The notes under the pieces were generated by a model. The model made no database searches and was not told where the DNA came from. It was given only the letters and a program-made list of their open reading frames with translations. The position numbers and the translations under genes were made by a program. A DNA stretch of 64,000 nt, taken from positions 77,317,030 through 77,381,029 of the forward strand of contig CM055095.1 in NCBI GenBank assembly GCA_029204225.1. Reading direction: 5' to 3'. Each line of letters begins with the position of its first letter. Position 1 is the first letter of the stretch. This document shows, piece after piece, positions 1-10,300 of this stretch. Origin of the DNA: Diphasiastrum complanatum. Its lineage: Eukaryota > Streptophyta > Lycopodiopsida > Lycopodiales > Lycopodiaceae.

Positions 1-300
1 GGTACATAGTTTCGTTAGCTAAGGGTGAAGATAAGAAAATATGGGAAACTATGGTAAGTAATTTGAATCTTGGTATTCAGGGGGTACCAAGATGAAATAA
101 ACTTTCAGATAATGCACTTGGATCGCACATACATTGTTCTCGGGAGAGATTGGCTCTACAATTTAGGACCTTCTCTTCACAGAAATTATCAGGAGAACAC
201 CCTCAGCTTTCAGCATAAAGGCCGAGAGAGATCCAGTTGCATGGGGAGCATGATGTTCCCAACAGTCCTATGGTCTGCAGTTCAGAGCTCTGTTAGCTAA
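1..300 (+). pseudogene. Ty3/gypsy aspartic protease tail (fragment)
   Basis: An open stretch from about position 70 reads through a VLGRDWL motif. This matches the (I/V)LGMDWL signature near the C-terminal end of gypsy-type aspartic proteases, which release Gag and Pol proteins inside the element's particle. The catalytic DTG would lie upstream of the window. The reading frame stops at 300, shortly before the reverse transcriptase that starts near 402 on the same strand, so this is the front of one decayed pol gene. No LTR for this element is visible in the window. Confidence 0.6.
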
Positions 301-401
301 TCGGAGACGAAGACCATCAGGTATTCTTATGTGACTTTCAGTTTATTCCTGAAGTTTCTATTTCCAGTTCTATACAATAGAAAATCAGTAAATTAGAAAC
401 T

Positions 402-1290
402 TTGTTGTCTAGATTTAAAGATGTTTTTCCTGAAGATTTGCCACATGGTTTGCCACCTAGCAGAGAGGTAGATCATGTAATAAACCTAGTACCAGGTACA
501 ACACCTGTTTCTAAACCTCCGTATCGGGTCAGCCGAACAGAGGATGAAGAAATAACTAGGCAGTTAACAGATTATCTTGGGAAAGGCCAAATTCAGACCA
601 GTAGTTCACCATGGGCCTCACCAGTCCTATTGGTGAAAAAGAAAGAGGGGTCTATGCGTCTTTGCGTAGATTACAGAGCCCTCAATAAAGTCACAATTAA
701 GAATAAAGTACCCTATGCCTCGGGCAGACAAGCTGTTTGATCAACTCGACGGGGCTAAGTTTTTCAGTAAAATAGACCTCAGATCGGGATATCATCAAGT
801 CCGTATAAAGTCGGAAGATGTCTCGAAAACAACTTTTAGGACTCGTCACGGTCATTATGAGTTTAAGGTGATGCCATTTGGGCTCACAAATGCTCCAGCT
901 ACCTTCTTGACCTTGATGAACAGTGTCCTCATACCATACTTGGGTAAGTTTGTAGTCGTATTTTTAGATGACATCCTCGTCTACAGCAAAACGAGGAAGG
1001 AGCATCTAAAAACCTCAAAAAGGTGTTTCGACTGCTCAGAAAGCATAAGCTTTATGCTAAACAATCCAAGTGTGAATTCTTCGTTGAAGAAGTAGCATAT
1101 TTGGGTCACATTATCTCGTCAGATGGGATTAAGATGGACCCGAATAAGGTTAAAGCCATACTGAGTTGGCTGAGACCTCAGAATATTTTAGAACTTCAGA
1201 TCTTTCTTGGTTTGGCGGGATATTACAGACGATTTGTCAAGGAATATGCTCAGATAGCAGTTCCCATGACAAATCTTCTTAAGGGGAACC
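402..1290 (+). pseudogene. Ty3/gypsy reverse transcriptase (frameshifted)
   Basis: Three overlapping frames together give a nearly full gypsy reverse transcriptase. The first (402-712) carries the N-terminal fingers, with [18 protein letters not shown] and the LCVDYRALN motif. The second (715-1015) carries [22 protein letters not shown] and the catalytic FLDDILVYS with its aspartates near 967-972. The third (1023-1290) carries KCEFF, YLGHIIS and the connection motif FLGLAGYYRRF. The frame shifts near 712 and near 1018, the second beside a run of A. The RNase H domain that should follow is missing: the sequence jumps at about 1290 straight into integrase, so the element has an internal deletion as well as point lesions. 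Confidence 0.85.
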
Positions 1291-1890
1291 AAAATGGCTC
1301 ATTTTATTCCGACCAAAACAACCGTTAGAGCTCCAGAGTTAGCGAGGTTGTTTGTAGATGGGCTATTTAAATTGTACGGTCTACTTTCCGGAATAGTCAG
1401 CGACGGGACAGTAAGTTTACTGGAAATTTTTGGAGGGCAGTATTCCATCATCTCCATACTAAACTTAATATGAGTACCATCGACCATCCACAGACGGACG
1501 GTCAAACAGAGAGGGTAAATCAGGTGCTGGAGGATATGCTTCATGCATACGTCAGCAAGAGGCAGACTAATTGGGAGGAGTATCTCTCAATATTAATGTT
1601 TGCTTACAACATTACCAAACATTCAGCTACGGGATATGGCCCATTTATGCTGATGTACGGTTTTCAGCCACGCTCACCCACAGCTGTAGGGTTTAAACAA
1701 GAAAAAGTTGAAGCAGCCAGAAACTTTTTACAGGACCCAAACCAGATGATAGAACACGCTAAGCGTAGCATTAGATAGTCCCAGGATCGAGCCAGGCATT
1801 ATTCAGATCCACACAGACAGGATGTGCAGTTCTCCACTGGTGAGAAAGTCTACTTGAGAGTCCCAGTTGACTCTAAAACCGTCAAATCAG
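1291..1890 (+). pseudogene. Ty3/gypsy integrase, C-terminal two thirds
   Basis: The reading begins MAHFIPTKTT, the segment after the first catalytic aspartate of gypsy integrase. It continues through a SDG (second aspartate) and then DHPQTDGQTERVNQ, where the E is the third acidic residue of the DDE triad. The tail has the GEKVYLRVP motif of the C-terminal DNA-binding region. There is a frameshift near 1410 and a stop near 1776. At about 1890 the similarity ends and a different gypsy family begins, so this is either a deletion or an insertion junction. The zinc-binding N-terminus is absent. Confidence 0.8.
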
Positions 1891-2698
1891 GAGTTTGCCC
1901 CTACTGTGGTGTTAGGATCTATGACAGCTTGACCCTTTTCTTGCGCCTCATGCTCCTACTAATGACATCCTCCTTGCTACATGTCATGCTCAGCTTGCTT
2001 ACGCTACTTGGGCTGGGCTGATTGGTTTGCTTCACTTTGCGCAGGTACATTAGACATGACTTAGCAGACACTTACATTCCTACATGGTATTGTGACCCAT
2101 TCACTTGTTTATATTGATTCTCAGGGGGATTACTAGCTGACTACTGGGAAGCAGGTTATGCGTAACTTGCCGGAGGCTCATTGTGCAACTCCAGAGTGCC
2201 TCGGTTGATGCTTCTATTGCTATGACGTAGGTTCCTATATCTCAGGTGTTTCTGCCTTATTATAGTAGTATTCTCATGTCTTTTTGGAACCTACATCTCT
2301 ACCACCATTACGTGATGTCAACCACCATAATGACTTGCTTCCTAGTTCCACTCTTCCTTCCCGTCCTCCTTATCAGATGTCTAGAGTCGAATGAGGTCTA
2401 GCTCCATACTTTTGCACTCTTACATCAGGGCCTTATTGTTCCTAGTCATAGTCCTTTTGGTGCCCCTATACTCCTTGTTGATAATACGATGGGACCAAAT
2501 GCCTTTGCATTGACTATGGAGCCTTAAACAAGTTGACTATTTAAAACCAATATCCCAATCCTCATTGGATGACCTCTTTGATTAATTTGGTACCTCCAAG
2601 ATCTTTTCCAAAGTTGACCTCTGTTCTGGATACCACTAGATTAGGATATACCCTTCTAATGAGTATAACTTTTCGTACTGACCTTGGTCTTTATGAGT
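1891..2698 (+). pseudogene. Second Ty3/gypsy element, 5' part of reverse transcriptase (heavily decayed)
   Basis: No long frame is open, but gypsy motifs can be read across frames: GLIVPSHSPFGAPILLV near 2430-2480, an NKLTI and NQYP region near 2530-2560, and FSKVDLCSGYH near 2607-2640, followed by TDLGLYE just before 2698. These are consecutive reverse transcriptase blocks. The next block (MPFG-like) is found at 4906, on the other side of the Copia insertion. Together with 4906-6960 it is one element split in two. The earlier part, 1891-2400, is presumably its protease and linker, but I see no secure motif there. Confidence 0.6.
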
Positions 2699-2786
2699 TG
2701 TAGGAAAGCAAGAGTCAAGTCACCAAGATCTAGTTATCAATCAATCTCCACAGAAAACAAGAGAGAAGAGGCTGGGTGCCCAACTC

Positions 2787-2821
<35 letters not shown>

Positions 2822-3161
2822 AACAACAAGAGCAATGGAGAGCAATGCTTAGCCAAACTGTAAAAATGGAATACACATTGAGCATCTAAGTACTCTACCT
2901 GGATGTGACCAAATCCCACCAAACCCTAAGGTTAACCACTTACTAAATGTAGGGCACCCCCACAAGTCAAGATAGGGCCCCTAAACAAAATTAGACCCCT
3001 AAGGACCCACGAGTCAGTACGTGACCAAAATTGGGTCCAACTGAACTTAAGACAAACTTAAGATGGCCTAAATAACTAAATACCCATGGTTACACAAATC
3101 TCGACCTTTTGGGTCAAAGTAACCTATGGATTAACTTTAGCATAGTCATTTATTTCTAACA
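2699..3161 (-). repeat. Copia 3' LTR (463 bp)
   Basis: On the plus strand it starts TGTAGGAAAG and ends TTTCTAACA, that is TG...CA. On the coding strand it begins TGTTAGAAAT, a common Copia LTR start. It contains an (AG)n microsatellite at 2788-2819. Compared with the other LTR it has about 95 extra bases (near 3000-3092) and I count roughly eight substitutions over about 350 shared bases, so the pair is not recent. Confidence 0.85.
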
Positions 3162-3172
3162 CCCTCCTTAAA
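3162..3172 (-). other. Polypurine tract of the nested Copia element
   Basis: On the coding strand the bases just before the 3' LTR read TTTAAGGAGGG, the purine-rich primer for plus-strand DNA synthesis. It abuts the LTR start TGTTAG exactly. Confidence 0.8.
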
Positions 3173-3198
3173 TGACAATGCAAAGACTGAAATCTTCA

Positions 3199-3981
3199 CT
3201 ATGTAACAAAACCAACACGTGGTATCAAATTTAAAGCTTTGCATAAAGCTTCAAATCTGACTCTAGGCAACGCCTTAGTGAAGATGTCCGCAATATTATC
3301 CTCCGTAGGACAATATTCAAGTAAAATGTCGCCATCATGAAGTCTCTCCGGAACAAAGTGATAATGGATCTCGATGTGCTTCGTCCTCGCATGAAAAACA
3401 GGATTCCGTGCAATGGCAATAGCACTTTGACTATCACGCAAGATAAGAGTGGCTGAGGGCTCGCCAAACTTCATGTCAACAAGTAGTCTTCTCAACCATA
3501 AACACTCTGTTGTGGTTGAAAATATCGCTCTATATTCTGCCTCACTAGAAGAAGTAACAACAGTGGGCTGCTTTTTACTTGACCACGAAATTGCAGAATT
3601 TCCATAGAAAAAGCAATGTCCACTTGTAGAGCGTCTAGTGTCTTGATCTCCACCCCAATCCGAGTCACTAAAACCAACCAAACATGCATCATCACAAGCA
3701 GGAAAAACTAGTCCATGACTTCTTGTTCCTTGAAGATATTGAAAGATCCTCTTCAACGCTTTCCAATGTGATGTCATCGGGGCATGCATGAATTGACTCA
3801 TGACACTATAAGAAATGTCCGGTCTTGAATTACATAGGTAAATGAGACAGCCAATAGCTTGACAATATAAAGTAGTGTCAAATGATTCACCATCACCTTG
3901 ACTACTTAATTTCAGACCTATCTCCATAGGTGTAGCAACCGGCTTGCAATCTTCCATCAAAGAGAGCCTTTCCACAGCCAA
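3199..3981 (-). CDS. Copia Pol C-terminus: reverse transcriptase tail and RNase H, 260 aa open
   Basis: This uninterrupted frame of 260 codons is the 3' end of a Copia polyprotein. It starts in the region after the reverse transcriptase palm (CKPVATPME, then YLCNSRPDISYSV). It continues into RNase H with all the acidic residues in place: GFSDSDWGGD, SSSEAEYRA and RDSQSAI, followed by TKHIEIHYHF and NIADIFTKAL. RNase H degrades the RNA strand during reverse transcription. The stop lies 27 bases before the polypurine tract, as expected. It has stayed open although the rest of the polyprotein is gone. The listed start is simply the first ATG of the frame and no genuine start is expected there. 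Confidence 0.85.
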   Translation of the reverse strand: MAVERLSLMEDCKPVATPMEIGLKLSSQGDGESFDTTLYCQAIGCLIYLCNSRPDISYSVMSQFMHAPMTSHWKALKRIFQYLQGTRSHGLVFPACDDACLVGFSDSDWGGDQDTRRSTSGHCFFYGNSAISWSSKKQPTVVTSSSEAEYRAIFSTTTECLWLRRLLVDMKFGEPSATLILRDSQSAIAIARNPVFHARTKHIEIHYHFVPERLHDGDILLEYCPTEDNIADIFTKALPRVRFEALCKALNLIPRVGFVT

Positions 3982-4530
3982 ATCTACTAAAAAATTCTAC
4001 ACAAAAAAACCAGCTTTTTGAAAATTAGGTTAGCTTCAATTGAAGCCTACACCAAAACCCAATTAGGAAGCCAAATAGTGTGATCAACACACACTCTAAT
4101 AGGGCTGTTGAAAGCGCCCTACTACCTGCTGAGAATCTGCAAATTTCTAGCCACAAGTTGACCTAACCCTGAATAGGGTTTGCTGAATTTTGGGCGCCCT
4201 CCTACACAATGCAAACCTAAAAACAAAAACAGCAAGATAAGGAGACACCACAACCAAAAATCAGTAGCAGATTTTTGGGCGCCCTCCTCCAAACAAAACT
4301 TGCTGAAAATTGGTTGCATAAAAATCAGATTTGAGATTCTGATTTTTGGATGCCAAAAATTGCTCCTCCAAGATCTCTGATGGCCGCCCTCCTTCAACTT
4401 GAACAGAGACAAAAAAGCTGATCCAAACTCCACTTGAAAAGATCAGCAAGATGCTGAAATTTCACAACAAAAAGCAAAGAAGCTCCTCTTCTGATAGGGC
4501 GCCAACAAACAAGCTTGCTGCAAATCAGGT
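3982..4530 (-). other. Internal leader region of the nested Copia element
   Basis: No domain is recognisable. Three short copies of a GGGCGCCCTCCT-like motif (near 4191, 4276 and 4384) recur about 85-110 bases apart. The stretch lies between the primer-binding site and the Pol tail, where gag and integrase would be in a full element. Confidence 0.5.
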
Positions 4531-4543
4531 AGCTCTGATACCA
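4531..4543 (-). other. Primer-binding site for initiator tRNA-Met
   Basis: On the coding strand the bases right after the 5' LTR read TGGTATCAGAGCT. This is the standard plant Copia sequence complementary to the 3' end of initiator methionine tRNA, where minus-strand DNA synthesis starts. It abuts the LTR with no spacer. Confidence 0.9.
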
Positions 4544-4905
4544 TGTAGGAAAGCAAGAGTCAAGTCACCAAGATCTAGTTATCAATCAGTCTCCACAGAA
4601 AACAAGAGAGAAGAGGCTGGGCGCCCAACTCTAAGAGAGAGAGAGAGAGAAAACAGCAACAAGAGCAATGGAGAGCAATGCTTGGCCAAACTGTAAAAAT
4701 GGAATACACAATGAGCATCTAAGTACTCTACCTGGATGTGACCCAATGCCACCAAACCCTAAGGTTAACCACTTACTAAATGTAGGGCACCCCCAAAAGT
4801 CAAGATAGGGCCCCTAAACAAAATTAGACCCTTTTACACAAATCTTGACCTTTTGGGTCAAAGTAACCTATGGATTAACTTTAGCATAGTCATTTATTTC
4901 TAACA
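4544..4905 (-). repeat. Copia 5' LTR (362 bp)
   Basis: Direct repeat of 2699-3161 with the same TG...CA ends. It is shorter because it lacks an internal block of about 95 bases and has a shorter AG run. It is followed at 4906 by the gypsy motif LPFGVANGSPTF, so its outer border is sharp. Confidence 0.85.
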
Positions 4906-6960
4906 ATGTGCTTCCTTTTGGTGTCGCTAATGGTTCACCCACATTTCAGAATGTCATGAATGATGTTATATGTCCCCTTCTTGGTTATTGCATTTTATTT
5001 TATTTGATGACATTCCGACATCTCTTTTCAGCATGTTTTCCATCTTTCTTCTATCTTCCAGTTGCTTGTCACTTATTAGTTATTTCAAATTTGCCTTTGC
5101 CCTTGAGCTTACCCTTTCAGAACAATGCCTCTTCTCCTCCATGAGTAGAAGTGCCTCCAAGGTTTAGGTTATTCAGGATTGGCCTATGCCTATAGATCTT
5201 CATCATGTTCGTATGTTTCTTGGTTTAGCCACTCATCTTCGTCGTATTGTTCCACATTTTGCCACTGGGGCCGCTCACTTTTGAAGCAATACTATTCTTT
5301 TTTATGGACTTTCAATTGTCAGACAACCTTTGATATTGCTCGTCATGCCATTGCTTCTGGTGGTGTCATGTGTTTGCCTCAGCTTGATCAGAAGTTTGTT
5401 GTCGAGACTAATGTTAGTTCTATTGGTATATGTGCCTTACTTTGTCAGTCGCAATGTGTTATCACCTATGAATCGCCTCATTTTTGCTCTTATGAGTGAT
5501 GCTACTCTTTTCATGAGAAAGAGCTCCTTGCTTCACAACGAGACCTTAGTGACTGTCAGTACCGTTGGTTGAAGTTTTTATAGTCTTTTCATTTTGATAT
5601 TTTATACCAGCCTGGTCAGTCAACACCACTAGTGAAGCTTTATCCCATCTTCCCGCTTTGTTACATAGGCTTGTTGCTATCATACCCCCTTGATTTGATG
5701 CTTTACCTTCTGCTTATCTTACTTGTCCTAATTTCGTGCTGTTTATAGTTCTGCTCCACTTCCTTCGTCTTGTCCACAACAGGTTTATTCCATTGTTGAT
5801 CATCGTCTTTATCGTTATGGTTCTCTTTGTATTCCTAGTACCAATGATGTTCGTTCTAAGTTGTTGGCTAATATCGATTCTTCTCCTATTGGTGGCCATT
5901 TTGGTTCTCAGTAGTCTTTTACTCGTCTTAAGGACCATTTCTATTGGCCATCCATGAAGTCTGAGCTTGCACTTCTTACTTATCTGTTAGCGTACTTTGC
6001 GGATCAGATTCGTGCCGTTGTTGCACTTGTTTAATCCTCTACATTTGCTACGGTTGTTGATCCACCAGGGCTTGCTGCTACATGATTACCTCTTCATTTA
6101 GCTCGAGGGGTTTGGGCTTTGTTTTTCTTCATGGGAGAGTTATGGACTTGGCGCATTACATTCACCGTGTCCTTCTTACTGTTATGCATAAACAGGCTTG
6201 TAATAAGTACTCCGTGCCAAGTCCGCTGGCTTCCTCCAGAGTTGGCTCATTCCTCATCGCTAGTGGACAGATATTTTTGGGGACTTCATCATTGGCTCCC
6301 TAGAACCCCAACGTGTTCATGACTCTTGTATGATCAGTTCTTGAAATAGACACATTTCATCCCAGTTCGTAGCACTATTACAACAGAGCAATGTGCACAT
6401 TTTTTTTTATCAACGATCTTTCGACTCCATGGCTTTTCACGTTCTATACTATCTTATCAGGATAGTAAGTTTACTTCCACATTCTGCATAGGGCTTATGT
6501 GTATTCTAGATGTTTAGCTCTTTATGGGTATTGCTTATCATTCCACGGCCAATGGACAGTTTGAGGTCCTTAACCAGGTCCTTGAGGATTATCTTTGCCA
6601 TTTTGCTCTTTCAAGGAAGGGTTGTGATCAACATTTATGCTTAGTAGAGTATAGCTATAATAGCTTTGTCAATTCTAGCACTGTGTTTCCCCATTTTTAC
6701 TAGGGCACACTATTATCCCTCCTAGAGATCGGTCTCCCCAATCTTATCCATTTAGGGTTCCTCTATGATTATAAGTAGGAGACATTGTCATTCATTATTC
6801 AGCTGATGATATTGATCTCTCTCTCTCTTTAGCTCTTTATCACTTTCTAGGGTTAGATCCTGCTTATGTGCTACTTTCCTAACTTAGCTATTGATCTGTT
6901 TTGAATCACTTCATAACTGGTCCACACTTTCCTAAGTCTCCTATTCATCTTTTAGTGCTA
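4906..6960 (+). pseudogene. Second Ty3/gypsy element, 3' part of Pol (RT, RNase H, integrase)
   Basis: The reading continues the element cut by the Copia insertion. LPFGVANGSPTFQNVMNDV (4908 on) is reverse transcriptase. RNase H shows FVVETNVSSIGICALL near 5395 and FHEKELLASQRDL near 5510. Integrase shows IGGHFGSQ and KDHFYWPSM near 5890-5955, and YHSTANGQFEVLNQVLEDYL near 6535-6595, where the glutamate of the DDE triad falls in the FEV segment. Many stops and frameshifts break it. The residues closely resemble those of the minus-strand gypsy element at 10854-12490, so both belong to one chromodomain-type family. No 3' LTR is evident before 7000. Confidence 0.8.
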
Positions 6961-7343
6961 GATTTGGTTATTGTGGCCCAAAATTATCATTAAAATTTTC
7001 AATGACATTTGTCATAATGTTTATTCTTGAAAGTGCATATATTGCAACTCTAAATAGGGCGTATATTCAGGTGAGTTGTGGACCTGGTTATAAACAGGAA
7101 TGTAAGCCCTATCATTGATGGCTAATTGTTGAAGGACTAGTTAGTGCAACTTAGATCAGTTTAGATTAGGTTCAACTTAGATACACTGGCATACTTGTGA
7201 CATCATCTTTGTATCACTTATTGACACTATTCTCTATTCATGTATTTATGAACTAGCATTCTCTTCTAGCTCTACCTGTGTTCCGTGTATGCTTTGGTCA
7301 TAACTATCAATCATTGTATTACAAAACGACCATTTTATTTCAG

Positions 7344-10300
7344 CAACGGAGAAGCTGAGGGTGCCCTTTTATGCATATTTCACATGGAACTTATTCAAGG
7401 TTGTCCAAGATCTAAAATTTAAATAAGAATACTAACCTCTATAACTTTGTCAAGAATGCTTTGTTGACAATGAGCAGTATCATTCTTCCCTTTGCAGTCT
7501 AATTCATGGAATTTTTGTGCCTAGATTGAAAATTTCTCAAACATTGATTCTCTGTGAAAATTTTGCAATAACATAGGCAGCCCATCTTGCACACAAGAGA
7601 AGCCATAATCACCAATAAGTCTCTAGTCCTTAGTCATTTACTTCCATGTACTCACACCACTATAAATATATACGTTCCAAAGTTGGAACATGAATGCAAG
7701 CATATATCTAGCCCTGCATCCAGTTCAACGCCTTACAAACTGCATCAGCATCAGCATGGAGGTGTGGATGTGGCCTACAAGTCTCAGCCTTATGTAGAAG
7801 GTGATATGTAGAAGTGTTGAATTAGGTGTCAAGCATGCTACAGAGTGTGGAGACAGAGGTCAAGTCAGGGTAGTTTAAGGACATAAATTAAGAGCATCTT
7901 ATCTTTACAATTCTTGCAACCATATAAGCAAGAGTCTTCATCCTTGTAGGGCATAGTTCTGAACTGTAGCTGCAAATCTTATCTTTGTTCGTACAATTGA
8001 CTTGGCGACTATTGCACCGTTTACCTAGACTTGAAAATCACTTGCATTGGGCAGGTTAGTCCTTATGATGAAAAAGTATGTGGCCAAGTAATTGATTTTA
8101 AGTTTCAATGAGGGTGAGTTTTGCGACATTTTTCCAGATCCACATTACATTAAGGTCTAGAAGTTAAACACAACCAATTAAAAGCTGTGATCTTAAAGGT
8201 GTTTGAAAAAACTAGTGCAGTGGATCACTGTTCTTTATATATGTACACAGCCTGACGTCTCTTTGAGTTAAAAATTGAGTTGCACATCAGCATAAAGATT
8301 TTGCGCAATTTGACATGAGAGCACTGTTGTGAATGACTACTAATGCATGTGATGCATTTGGGTGTGGCTCTTTAATCTATTGTACTAGGTACTCCAGTGA
8401 GGTATCATGGTTTCAGACATGTTTGTAGTCTCATGAAAGCTTGGCTAATAGAGTTTCCTTCACTTGCCTTTGAAAATGTCTAGTGCTTCAAACTGGGGCA
8501 TTAGCTAGTTGGAAAACGACTAGTATCTTCATTTAGCTTTTGAACTGCCTAATCAAGACCTTGTCAGTGTATGTGCAAAGTTTGCTCCATTGTATTGCTG
8601 ATCCATGTCTCTTTGTTTAATCTGTAGCCTTTATGGGTTGCATCAATAGTGACAAATTAGTTGTTTGCTTTGACACTCGTACATCAAAATAAGGCTTCAT
8701 TCAGGTTTAGATGAAAAAATCCATGTTAGGCAGTGGTAGAAAAAATTGAACTGTGGTCTTGTTTGTCTTATGTTTTTGTATATGGCAAGTGAGTATAGGA
8801 GACTTGACATTGCAACAAGAGTCTCTACCACTTGACTAGAACTTGAATAAGCTCGAATCTGATAAGTTGAAATTGAAACTCTCGTACTTGTGATCGTGCA
8901 TGTTCTTTGTGATGCAATTGACTTAAAATGTAATATTGTGCTTTTGTAGGCTCAAAGAGCAGCCCTGAAGATATAGTAAGTGATGAACAGAAGGGGCTCA
9001 GATCTCCAAGAGAATTGATTGAGCTCACTAATGCACATTGGCAGCTGAAAGTAGTACCTTGGATTGGAGGTCGCATCATTTCAATGGTTCATAGCAGCAC
9101 AGGTAGACTTAACACTGACTTCATCTTACAGAGCTGCTGAATATTGTAGTTGAAATGATATTCTAGAAGTATGATGCCTATCAACTTTGTTTCACAAGGT
9201 TGTTAAATTCAATATTGCTTCATGTTGTATTATATGTTACAAAATAGCATACCAGTGTGTTCTGGCAGCCACCTCCACTGATGCAGAATAAGTCCAAAAC
9301 TATCAAGTCTCACATGCATTGGCAAGCACTGAATTTCCTGTTACTTGAAAGTTGAAATTGTTCATTACCTGTAATTACCTATTTAATTCAAAAGTAACCA
9401 TATGGAGACATGCACACTTCACATAAAGAGAAAATTTTCTACTATGTAAGCTGATTGTCTTTCCTTGAATAAAAGAAAAAATTCCTGTTAGAAATGATGG
9501 GTTACCATTAAATTTTAAAATTCAAAAGATGAACAAAGAGAATAAATTTATGTCCAATTCTTCTGCTCTGCAACAAAAAATCTAAAATCACTTTCACCAT
9601 GCCATGTTCAAGTAACCGGGGGATGGAGAGTGATGTCAAGTGTTTAGTAACAGTCCGTGGTTCCCTGTGTCTATGTTCATATCCTATGTTATAATTTATT
9701 TATTCCACGGTGATTAGATCCATTTCCATACTGGTTGCAAAAAATAATTTATACTTTTTGGGAGAAAAACCATTACTCTCAATATGTGACTATAACTTCC
9801 TCAAAGTGGTCAGGTTTTGATATCACTAGTTTCATTGAGCTTCCTTGTGTCAAATCAAAACCAGGGCTTCCAAAAATCCGACTCTTCCAGTTTTGGAAAC
9901 GGTCATCTTTTCTATAAACTGTTCAAATTGGCAATGATCACAACCTTGTGAACACTGGGCTGAGCGCTTCTATTGCAACAAATGGCACTCTTATTAGAGT
10001 TACATACTAAAAGTTATGCCAAATTTTTGGTCAAATGGGGTATATCATTGCATGTTTTGAGATTTTATGTTCAACAAATAATTGCATCTCATTGTTTTCT
10101 GCTATTATACAATCATCAAGATCCAACTATTGTCTGTTCAAGAAGTTGATAATCACTTTATGCACAAGGAAGTTTCAGCTCAAAATCTAAGTGGATCTTG
10201 TGTTTTCCAATTAGAAGACACTACAGTTCATGTACCTTTTTCATTGGTTGTACACTTCAAGACTAGCAAATCACACCTTTTGGAATTTTGAAACTACTAT

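Larger units (their letters stand above)
2699..4905 (-). mobile_element. Short Copia-type LTR retrotransposon nested in gypsy
   Basis: Two direct LTRs (2699-3161 and 4544-4905) flank 1.38 kb of internal DNA. The minus strand is the coding strand: read that way the element runs 5' LTR, PBS, leader, reverse transcriptase tail plus RNase H, polypurine tract, 3' LTR. It lacks gag, protease, integrase and the catalytic part of reverse transcriptase, so it could only have moved with help, or it suffered deletion after insertion. It interrupts the gypsy reverse transcriptase between two adjacent conserved blocks, which fixes its borders. I see no exact target-site duplication: the flanks are TGAGT on the left and ATGTG on the right. 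Confidence 0.85.

Noticed and set aside
5714-5957. Opposite-strand open frames within the second gypsy element
   Set aside because: They lie over the integrase region, whose plus-strand motifs are recognisable; the minus-strand frame is a shadow.
7000-7060. A further upstream exon ending at CAG/GTGAGT near 7059
   Set aside because: The donor is strong and the short reading is open, but its phase does not fit the exon at 7344.
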